Source: Trigonopsis variabilis (lineage: Eukaryota > Ascomycota > Trigonopsidomycetes > Trigonopsidales > Trigonopsidaceae). Taken from it: DNA of 64,000 nt. Below the pieces are notes generated by a model. That model worked only from the letters and a program-made list of their open reading frames with translations. It was not told the DNA's origin and made no database searches. Location of the stretch: contig PPXM03000003.1 of assembly GCA_003707065.3 (NCBI GenBank), positions 806,001-870,000 of the forward strand, given 5' to 3'. Positions 53,721 through 62,083 of this stretch are shown here, one piece after another; position 1 is the stretch's first letter; each line of letters begins with the position of its first letter. The translations under genes and the position numbers were made by a program.

Positions 53721-55209
53721 GGCTCTTGAGCATGAATTGGTTGAGATTAGAGTCTTTATTATGGACGATAATCGACGGTTGAGTCAAATGCTTGGCTCTA
53801 CCGTCTTAACATGTAGCGTTTCCACGGGGAACGACTGACTGTGAAGATCCATTACTGACCACCAAAAACTTACATGCCTTTGTGATATCGCCTTATCATT
53901 ACCGAGCCTCACCTCGTCCGAATCTGCTCTTCCACAGAATAGGGTCTGGCGCTAAGGTTTCCTCCTTTGAGCTCATCTCTCGGCTTCGGGATGTTATCTC
54001 ATGTTTGCTCACAGTGTACTCATGGGATGTAGTCATGTGAATGTCGCTCTACTGCTTTGAGATTCATTGTCCACTTGCGGCAGTAAAGAGAGCTCAGGAG
54101 CTCACACTCTATGTTGATGATTTGCAAATAGAACCTGAGGCTCGAAAGTGAGCTGGTAGGTGATGAACTTGTATGATTTGCTTCATCATCGACTCCTGGC
54201 TGTTCCATTCTTTCCTATCTATCTAAGAGTATTGGCCCGAAAGACTGCCGTGCAAACGGCACGATACGACTCTCCCAGCGGAATGAGTCGGAGGAAGATC
54301 TCTATCGTTTTCTTTATAGCAGACTTGGTGCTTTTCTTCTTTTTTCGCGTCGTTACATGGTGCAGACAAAGTTAAGTATCGAAGCAATGCGAAACATGAA
54401 CCCAGAGACAAGGCTCGATTTACCGCAGTCTTCTCTGGGAGTCATAAGTAACCCCTTGCTACGCCGCCCAGGCTTTTCTCAAGGCTCCCCTGCTACTGCG
54501 TCCAATGAAAGTACTGTACATCAATAATCAACACGCATAAACTGCTGGCACTTCATATATCATAATCATGATTAATCTTGGATGGCTCAGCTAATCTCAC
54601 GAGTCTGTCTCCGTTTCGAGGATGACTCACGTCTAATTGTGCCAAGAGTGATCGAGAGATGAGATGATTCATCGTATAAAACCAAAAGACGATAGTTTGA
54701 AGATCAAGTGATCAGACTTGGGTATCTCAACATAGGATTATTAATCGCTCTTTGTTTTGTTCCAGCACAAGGTTTCCGAGAAGGTCCCCGTCCACAGTTA
54801 CACTCTTAACAAACAATGTGAAGCCCTTGAGTTTCTGCCGAACTCTGGTAAGTCATAAGAGGACCTATAACAGTACCTAATACCGTGCTTACGATGCTAT
54901 ACTGAGTAGACAGTTTAGAACCGGGAGAGACCCAGTCAATCTTCAGGCACTCCTTCCATTTCAGAACGGAAGCCTTCCAAGGCCAAAAATAAGTTCAGGG
55001 CATCTCGTAATAGATGAAGTGATCCACTTTCTTGGATAGCATAAATGCGACTGGGGCGACGATCATCGGGCAGCAAAAATAGGCCATGAAACTGAAATTG
55101 ATAGTCAACAGATTATCATGAGAGAGAACCGTCTTCTCTCCCAGTTATCTCAAAATATGGCACTCCAACTCTCATTCACAGAATGAATCCAATCGCAGGA
55201 TATCGCTTA
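53721..55209. other. Gene-poor intergenic stretch
   Basis: About 1.5 kb with no coding frame, tRNA or recognisable repeat apart from another CTTATC at 53892. It separates the permease from the D-amino-acid oxidase gene. It could hold a noncoding transcript, but nothing in the sequence shows one. Confidence 0.35.
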
Positions 55210-55245
55210 CAGTAGACTATGCAGTAGACTATGCAGTAGACTATG
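55210..55245. repeat. Three perfect copies of a 12-bp tandem repeat
   Basis: The unit CAGTAGACTATG is repeated three times without change, followed by CC. It lies about 330 bp upstream of the D-amino-acid oxidase start. It is a short minisatellite or possibly a regulatory array. Confidence 0.85.
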
Positions 55246-55575
55246 CCAGAAGACTAAGGTAGTATGTAAGAGCAATCGGGCGCCGTTCCCAAGAAAATGA
55301 AGCGCCGACTTTTCGAGAATATGGCAAGGTCAAATTTGTCTCCCGCGATTGCCTTATTTATTCCACTACTGCCATGTATAGGATTAAAGCTCTGAGAACA
55401 TGCTTCGTTGGGAATCAAAGCCGCCTGATCTAGTGACCATGATTAGCATTTGCCCTATCGTAACGGCCGGTGGCCAACTCGGCCGACTATAAGTCGTCAT
55501 TCTCGACCGCACATAGGTTTGGTCCTCCGCAGAACATATTCCTTTAATTTTTTGATCCTTTTACTTTCTAGGTCA

Positions 55576-56658
55576 ATGTCCGATATTGTCGTGATTGGCG
55601 CCGGAGTGATTGGGTTGTCATGTGCTTTGCTGATAGCTCGCAAAGAGACGCCAGTCAGTATTACAATTGTATCCAGAGACTTTCCAAATGATCCAAACTG
55701 TCCTGGGACCTATGCTTCGACTCGTGCGGGAGGACATTGGCGCCCAATGGCCACGAAAGCTCCAGAAGATGATCAAGTGAGAGACTACGAAGCACAAACG
55801 TTTCTTCACTGGCTGGATGCTATTAAACCCGAAAATGGGGGAGATGGGATATCAGGATGCGATGGATATATCAAACTTGTTCCGAGCACCGACTACTATC
55901 AGTCAAAAACTGCGGCGAATCCCCCGCTCTGGTTTGCGGATTTGGTGCCCGACTATCATGAAGTTCCATCGGACAGACTCCCTCCAGGATGTCAATTTGG
56001 TGCAGACTATAAATCATTCATCATCAATTGTCCTGAATATATCAAGTATTTAGCTCGACAACTGACTGCTACATGTCGAGACAAGAACATCCCTCTCAAA
56101 TGGGTTAGAACCAAGTTGAACTCCGCTAGAGCGGCCCAGTCCTTTTCTCCTTCTAGGAAGGCTCTTGTGATTAACGCTTCTGGATTGGGTGCTTTGGATC
56201 TTACGGATGTCAAAGACGACACTTGCTATCCGAGCCGCGGCCAGGTTCTCTTAGCTGATGCTCCTCAAATTAACAAAACAGTCACACGCATAGGCGTTGA
56301 CGGCTTTACCTATATCATCCCTCGCCCTAAAGGTAAGGTCATTCTGGGCGGAAGCCACTGGATCAACGCATGGATTTCAGCCCCAGATGAGCGACTTACC
56401 GAACGAATTAAGAAACGAGCTTGTGCTCTTGTCCCGGAATTGGGAAAGCCTGAAAACTTGAAGATTGAAGCTGTATCGGTTGGTTTCCGTCCGGGTAGAG
56501 CTCATGGTCCAAGAGTAGAGGTGGATAGTTCGCAGCCTTGGTTGATCCATGCTTATGGGTTGGGAGGAGGAGGATTCCAAGCTTCGTTTGGTGTTGCTCA
56601 AAAAGTCCTCAACCTTATCAAACAAGAAGAGTCGCGGATGCCTAAAGCATCGTTATAG
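55576..56658 (+). CDS. D-amino-acid oxidase
   Basis: A 360-residue flavoenzyme that oxidises D-amino acids to keto acids, ammonia and H2O2. The frame starts at ATG 55576; the upstream extension uses non-ATG starts and is probably leader or intron, since TTTCTAG lies just before the ATG. The FAD-binding 'IVVIGAGVIGLSCALLIA' is at the N-terminus. Next are 'TYASTRAGGHWRPMAT', 'VINASGLGALDL' and 'PRPKGKVILGG', and the C-terminal signature 'VGFRPGRAHGPRVE' followed by 'LIHAYGLGGGGFQASFG'. This last glycine-rich segment belongs to the FAD site. The C-terminus is ASL, not a strict peroxisomal targeting tripeptide (usually S/A/C-K/R/H-L). Confidence 0.93.
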   Translation: MSDIVVIGAGVIGLSCALLIARKETPVSITIVSRDFPNDPNCPGTYASTRAGGHWRPMATKAPEDDQVRDYEAQTFLHWLDAIKPENGGDGISGCDGYIKLVPSTDYYQSKTAANPPLWFADLVPDYHEVPSDRLPPGCQFGADYKSFIINCPEYIKYLARQLTATCRDKNIPLKWVRTKLNSARAAQSFSPSRKALVINASGLGALDLTDVKDDTCYPSRGQVLLADAPQINKTVTRIGVDGFTYIIPRPKGKVILGGSHWINAWISAPDERLTERIKKRACALVPELGKPENLKIEAVSVGFRPGRAHGPRVEVDSSQPWLIHAYGLGGGGFQASFGVAQKVLNLIKQEESRMPKASL

Positions 56659-56741
56659 ACCTCAAAAAAAATTTAATCGACCTTCACTACGTACGTTATA
56701 GTTATCAGTCATCTATAAAATCTTGAACACTAGCTATCATT

Positions 56742-58961
56742 TTAGACTCGTTTGAGAGGCCGGTACTCAGGTCTCCACATCTGTTCCTCTACCCAATCCA
56801 GGAGCTCATCTTCGCCAGTGGGAATACCCGTCGCCGTGGCATGGCCCTCCTTCACGGCCTCGCTAATTACAGCGACAGCGATACGGGAAGAAACGTACCG
56901 GACATCTGTGATATCAGGGAGCAATGGAGCATGAGAATCGGTAGAAGCAGGGCAACATTTCGTCAAAGCATTAATTGCCGCAGAAATCATACCCTTGGAG
57001 ATAACCCGGGGACGGCAAAGGATAGCGCCGAGTCCAAGGCCCGGAAAAACAAACATATTATTACACTCAGCCACACGATTACCGTCAATAGGAGCAAAAG
57101 GCGACCCAGTAGCGACAAGTGCTTGGCCATCGGTCCACTTGTGCAGATCTAGAGGAACGGCCTCTGCCAGATTGGTAGGGTTAGATAAAGGTAAGATAAT
57201 TGGTCGAGGAGTATGTTTATGCATTTCCTTGACTGCTTCCTCGTTAAACGCACCCGATTTCGTCGAACACCCTATCAACACCGTGGGCTTAAACCGCGCG
57301 ATGACCTGAGCAAGATTAGTAGTATCGACACCTTCAAATTCCTTGTCATTTGTCACAAACGGTCTCTGCGAGTCATCCACTTTATCTCTCATGGATGCAA
57401 GCAGCACACCTGGTCTGTCCATTAGGACGATTCGGCTTCGCGCGTCCTCATCTGAAGATCCATTGAAAACCATGGTCTCATAAATTTGGTTGGTGATTCC
57501 CATGCCAGCGGTTCCAGCACCAAAGACGAGGATACGCGCGGTATCTAGGGAACTATTGTTCGCCTTGAGTCCTGTCTGCACGGCAGCAGTGGCCACAGCA
57601 CCTGTACCTTGAATATCATCATTAAAACAAGGAATTTTCTCCCGATACTTGTCTAAAATCTTGCAAGCGTTGGCAATGCCAAAGTCCTCAAAGTGTAGCA
57701 CAGCCAAAGGGAAATTACGGCGGATGGCCATAACAAACCGATCGACCAAATCAAAATAACGTTCCCCTCGAACTCGCTCAAACCGATTTCCCAGATAAAG
57801 ATCACTCTTAAGTAGATCTTCATTGTTGGTGCCGACATCTAAAACGGCAGGCATGACACGAGATGGATGGATTCCAGCGCATAGACTCATGACACTCAAT
57901 TTGGCATTTGAAATGCCAATTCCTCCAACTCCTTGATCACCAATTCCAAGAATCTAGATGTTAGCCTACATAGTCGGATCAATCGACGAGTCTATATGCG
58001 CGACTGACGTCTTCATTCCTTCGTTCAGGCTTCGATGAGGCTGTTCCGAAGGAGCACGTGACCACGATTCCGAAAGTCACCGGAATAACCCAAATGGAAA
58101 AAGGAGTCGGATAAACCTTCCATTTCCAGAGAAAAAAACAAAAAGTAGCCAAACAGAAACAAAAATAACACAAAAGCACATCTACTTACACCTTCAGCAT
58201 CGGTCACCACCACATAGTCGATATCTTCCGGATTTCCCCATATCTGGACTCGTTCTTCAACAGTTTCGGGATAGTTGATATCGATATAAACTCCCTCTGG
58301 ACGTCTAAATAATAATGAGTAGTTTTGAATCAGTTCACCCTGAAGTTAGCCGGGAACCTCTTAGGAGCCTATATCAACAATGGAGAGACAAACGATGACA
58401 AATTCTTGCACGAGATGACTACTAAAATCACTATCTTGTACATACCTGAGTAGGGGTATAAATCTAAGAACAGTTAGAATGTCTATACGTGATTTATAAC
58501 TCACAATACCCATCATTTCTTTAAGATGACGAAGGATGAGACCATAGTATAGAACATGGTTCTGATCCCGTAGAGACGTTAAAAATGTATTCTTAGCCAA
58601 AGGCGTTTTACGAATACTGAATTGATAGTAAGCTCTATTGATTTGGGAGTCTTAAAAGGTAAGACACTCTCATAAGGAAATGGGAACATACCGAGACTTT
58701 GAACACTTGAAGGTAAAAGCCCTTCCAAGTTGAATTCTTTCCTTTCATCAATTGGGAAAGCAGATCCTTTATTTAATGACGGGGTGTTTAAAAGATCTTT
58801 TCCCTGAAAATTAGAACTAGGCAGACATGACCTCATCTCACATCATAAGGACAAGGCAAATCTCCATGAACCGAAAGCGGGGGACGGAATGAAGTACGAT
58901 AGACTATAGCCAGAGCTTTATTTGAAGTCGAGAATCCACGAGAAAGCCTCCGGGCAAGCAT
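56742..58961 (-). CDS. MAE1: Mitochondrial malic enzyme (six exons)
   Basis: Predicted exons are 58842-58961, 58692-58803, 58505-58650, 58446-58463 (18 nt), 58190-58339 and 56742-57953, giving 585 residues. The introns are 38, 41, 41, 106 and 236 nt. It decarboxylates malate to pyruvate with NAD(P)+. The N-terminus '[18 protein letters not shown]' is an Arg-rich mitochondrial presequence. Joined exons give '[20 protein letters not shown]', '[20 protein letters not shown]', '[20 protein letters not shown]', '[19 protein letters not shown]', '[13 protein letters not shown]', '[16 protein letters not shown]' and '[11 protein letters not shown]'. These cover the catalytic Tyr and metal ligands. 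Most malic enzymes have 'PTVGEA' where this one has 'PTQGEL'. The gene is convergent with D-amino-acid oxidase, with stops 83 bp apart. Confidence 0.93.
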
Positions 58962-60450
58962 TGAAAGATGTGGTGGTAGAGAATCAAAGATGAGGGGCTC
59001 GACTATGAGCCGCAACCACTAGGGAGAAAATCGGAAAAATAACCGGAAAGATCGGAGCCGTCGAGGAGTACTGTTGGCCGATTTAGACAATAGAAAGAGC
59101 CTTAGTACTTCTGGCTTAAGCGCTCTGTGATTCTCTACGAATATATAGGGATGATTGATGTGAATGACTTGAAACTCGTATCTAAAAAGGCTTACCCTAG
59201 TGCTCCTGACTGGGTTAGCAAGCAGCTCGTCAATCGCGTAAAATCTCGTTCCCTGCTTCCTGCCTTGTGCTTCGAGTTCTTCCGACTGTTGACTCGGTGT
59301 CGGGTTGCTCCTCTTTGGAATGAGTGACGAGCGTGACCTTGCCCTAACTAACAGACGCATAATCGGACAAGTATCTGATCTTATTCAAAGCTTCACTGTC
59401 CAAAGCCAGCCTGTGATATGGTCCTTTACTGAAAAATGTAGACAATAGTTCTTCTCGATAATTTAGAGACAGTCTGACATAGTTTGCCTTAGAGTCTTTA
59501 TTCTTAGAGTCGGAGCTATGTTGTAGATCCCTCCATCCTTTACTGGCTTTGTTTCCCTATACAAAGTGATATTTAGGTATAGTGGTAATTGAATATGCAT
59601 AGCGATAATCCTATAATAAGCTAGAATCGCTGTAGGTTTCGCCATTCTACAATAAAGTCAGAGCAGTGAAATCAGTGTCGCTGCAGTTGTGAAGGGAAGA
59701 ATGGGAGAAAATGGCTCCAAATAGAAAACAGAACGAATCATGAGGAATGATAAAGTGAAAAAGACAAGCCCACGTTGTACGCTTGTGTTTGTGTTTGCTC
59801 AATTATTGAGCATAAAATAGAGCACATTATAGTTTGCTTTTACATTTTCAGGAACTCATAAACAGCAGCTGAAAGGTCCCGAATGGATAGAACACATTGA
59901 GAAAAGACACGACCTCAGGATCTAGGAAGAATGATTGCGTTTTCCTTATTGCATCAGTTTTCTCTCATGTACATCCTAGTGTGTGCAAGGGGCAAATCCT
60001 CTATTTGCACTATCTACGTGCAGCATCGGTGAAGTAAAGAGAAAGGACCGCTAATGAGATTTTCGAGCAATTTAATCTTAAATACACCAGTTTTCGTCTC
60101 CCTGGGGCAATGCAGTTTCCTTTTGTTACGGTGTGAGCATAAGCTCTCGCGACAACCTCCATTCGATTTTGTTTCTAAATACATATTCCGTGCCCTTATA
60201 TATCCAGTAATAAGTCGGCACGAAGACAAAGAACCTTTTTTCATCCATGACAAAGGGAAAACTAACAGACAACGAACAAGCGGCGTCGGGATTTGCCTGA
60301 CGACGGTTGCTAACAGCAACACCTTGAAGATTTGAAGCGCTAGAAGTTGTGTACGTAAGTTTCAGCATAGCAAAACGCAACAGAGTAAATTTGAGAACGT
60401 AATTTTTTAGCAGTACATCTTCGTCGGCGATCTCCGATTCATATCCATTG
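58962..60450. other. Intergenic region, malic enzyme to RRP4
   Basis: About 1.5 kb between divergent starts. The minus-strand frame 59019-59360 (113 residues, beginning at an ATG near 59360 and rich in Arg and Ser) and several overlapping frames near 60014-60380 have no resemblance to known families. I cannot support them as genes; one could be a leader exon. Confidence 0.35.
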
Positions 60451-61552
60451 ATGGGTTTAATATACGTCTCAAAGCCTCAGAGGGCTAATCCTTCCAGGAA
60501 GAGGCAAAATATCAATAATGATGAAGAGTTGATGGGCCTGGATGATACAGAGGATTTCATGAGTCCGCCGTCTGGCAGTGAAGATGAAATGGAAGACATC
60601 CTGCACAGTGATCAAGTTGATGTTTTACAGAAGGGAGTTGCTTCGGGAAAAGCTATTGTGACTCCCGGAGAATTACTAACGTCGGACCCCATTTGGATGA
60701 GGTTGGTTTGGGCAGAGAGCGATATCCTAACGAATTAGAGGACATGGGACTTATACAATCAATGATAACACTTATGCCTCAGTAGCAGGTACGATTAATC
60801 GTGTTAACAGACTTATTAGCGTGCTTCCCTTGACCGGACGATACCAACCTGTTGTTGGAGACCATGTCATTGGGCGAATTACTGAGGTAGGCAATAAACG
60901 CTGGAAGGTCGATATTGGTGCTCGCCAAGATGCCATTCTTCTACTTGGCTCCATCAATCTACCAGGTGGAATCTTGAGGCGGAAATCAGAATCCGACGAA
61001 TTACAAATGCGGACTTTTTTCAAGGAGGGCGATCTCCTCAACGCCGAAGTCCAGGCTGTCTTTAGTGATGGTGCTGCATCTTTACACACCCGTTCTCTCA
61101 AGTTTGGAAAGTTGAAAAACGGCTACTTTGTCTCGGTCCCCTCTTCCTTACTCATCCGCTCAAAGACGTTTGTTACTCATCTTCCCGGGAACGTCGACAT
61201 GCTGCTCGGGTTAAACGGTTATGTTTGGCTTTCGAAGTACATAAATGAAAAAGATGGTGTGGCACGTCAAAGCGGCCCTCTCTCTAATCAAAGCGTCGCC
61301 ATTACTAGAGTCGAACAGGTCACTTCATGGTCGATCTATGGTGACAGCAATGTTCCAGTGAGCGAATCCATCCGCTTGGCTATTTCTCGTTATGCCAACT
61401 GCATAAGAGCGCTATCTATTAGCCAAGTTGGCATAAATGAAGATAGAATCGTACAGGCCTATGAGGCGAGCCTCGTCTACGACTCTCCCGCCGACATTCT
61501 TGAACCTGGCGTTCGAGACGCCATCGTCACCGATGTTCTTGCTGCCATGTAA
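60451..61552 (+). CDS. RRP4: Exosome complex subunit Rrp4 (S1/KH cap)
   Basis: Exons 60451-60701 and 60739-61552 with a 37-nt intron give 354 residues (yeast Rrp4 359). The intron starts GTTGGT, an uncommon donor, and has branch site CCTAAC. The acidic N-terminus is followed by 'SGKAIVTPGELLTSDPIWMR', the NTD strand, then 'GHGTYTINDNTYASVAGTIN' and 'PVVGDHVIGRITEVGNKRWK', an S1 domain. Further on are 'GDLLNAEVQAVFSDGAASLH', 'GKLKNGYFVSVPSSLLIRSK' and a type I KH-like domain with 'ILGLNGYVW'-like wording ('MLLGLNGYVWLSK'). Rrp4 caps the nuclear and cytoplasmic RNA exosome. The two exon frames join exactly across 'IWMRGHGTY'. Confidence 0.95.
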
Positions 61553-61971
61553 TCTCGTGTAAACTATACTAGTATAATAAAAATGGGTCTGGTGTTTTTT
61601 TTCTGTTTCACCTCTTCCTCGACGTACGTAAGGATGCCGACCAAGCTTTGCTAATCCTTAAAATATTCCTCCTCCTCCGATAGAAAGTTTTTGTCTCGAT
61701 TCTTCCGTTCATAGAGATTAGACTCTTAGATTATTCTTACCACAGATCGCCCTTTGCGTGACGCTATACCCATAATTCACATATTTATTAATAGAAGCAA
61801 GCAATTGCACATTTTTCGCTAACAAATCCCCGAAAGATCTGTTAGCGACGTTACTAAGGTATCAAAAAAAAGAACAAGCTAGCACACTTTCCAAATGGAG
61901 AAAACGAAAAGAAAAAATCTATCCATGAGATGCTTACTTTACTTGGTCATTAAAAAATCATTTAAGTTCTA
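61553..61971. other. Intergenic region, RRP4 to tRNA-Pro
   Basis: About 420 bp with no coding signal. It contains the RRP4 3' region (AT-rich and T-rich) and, at 61952-61957, the T6 terminator of the tRNA on the minus strand. Confidence 0.45.
61952..61957 (-). terminator. RNA polymerase III T-run terminator of tRNA-Pro
   Basis: A run of six T (minus strand) starting 14 nt after the mature tRNA 3' end. This is the normal RNA polymerase III stop signal. Confidence 0.8.
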
Positions 61972-62083
61972 GGGGTCATCCGGGACTCGAACTCGGGACT
62001 CCTGCAACTCCAGAACGGGCACCGGTAACGGTGCGGGCTAAAAGAACCCGAAGCAGGTATACTAACCTCTATACTAATGACCC
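61972..62083 (-). tRNA. tRNA-Pro(CGG) with a 40-nt intron
   Basis: The 7-bp acceptor stem GGGTCAT/ATGACCC pairs perfectly. The D arm is GTAT...ATA with loop AGAGGTTAGT (B-box partner A box present). The anticodon stem CCTGC/GCAGG encloses a loop TTCGGG, then an intron, then T. The anticodon is CGG at positions 34-36, and the loop TTCGGGT is typical for proline tRNAs. The intron (62007-62046) sits in the standard place after position 37 and contains a GCACCG/CGGTGC hairpin. The T arm has TTCGAGT, with one A-C mismatch in its stem. The discriminator base is C, as in other fungal tRNA-Pro. Alternative reading as Glu(TTC) is disfavoured because the loop would not fit. Confidence 0.85.

Noticed and set aside
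59019-59360. Arg-rich 113-residue frame upstream of malic enzyme
   Set aside because: No resemblance to a known family, no clear splice signals, and it lies where the malic enzyme leader is expected.
60126-60380. Minus-strand frames between malic enzyme and RRP4
   Set aside because: Several overlapping frames of similar length with no conserved motif. None has a better claim than chance.
61972-62083. tRNA-Glu(TTC) reading of the tRNA gene
   Set aside because: TTC falls at positions 32-34 of the loop. The CGG reading gives the correct loop size, the Pro-like TTCGGGT loop and an intron at the standard place.
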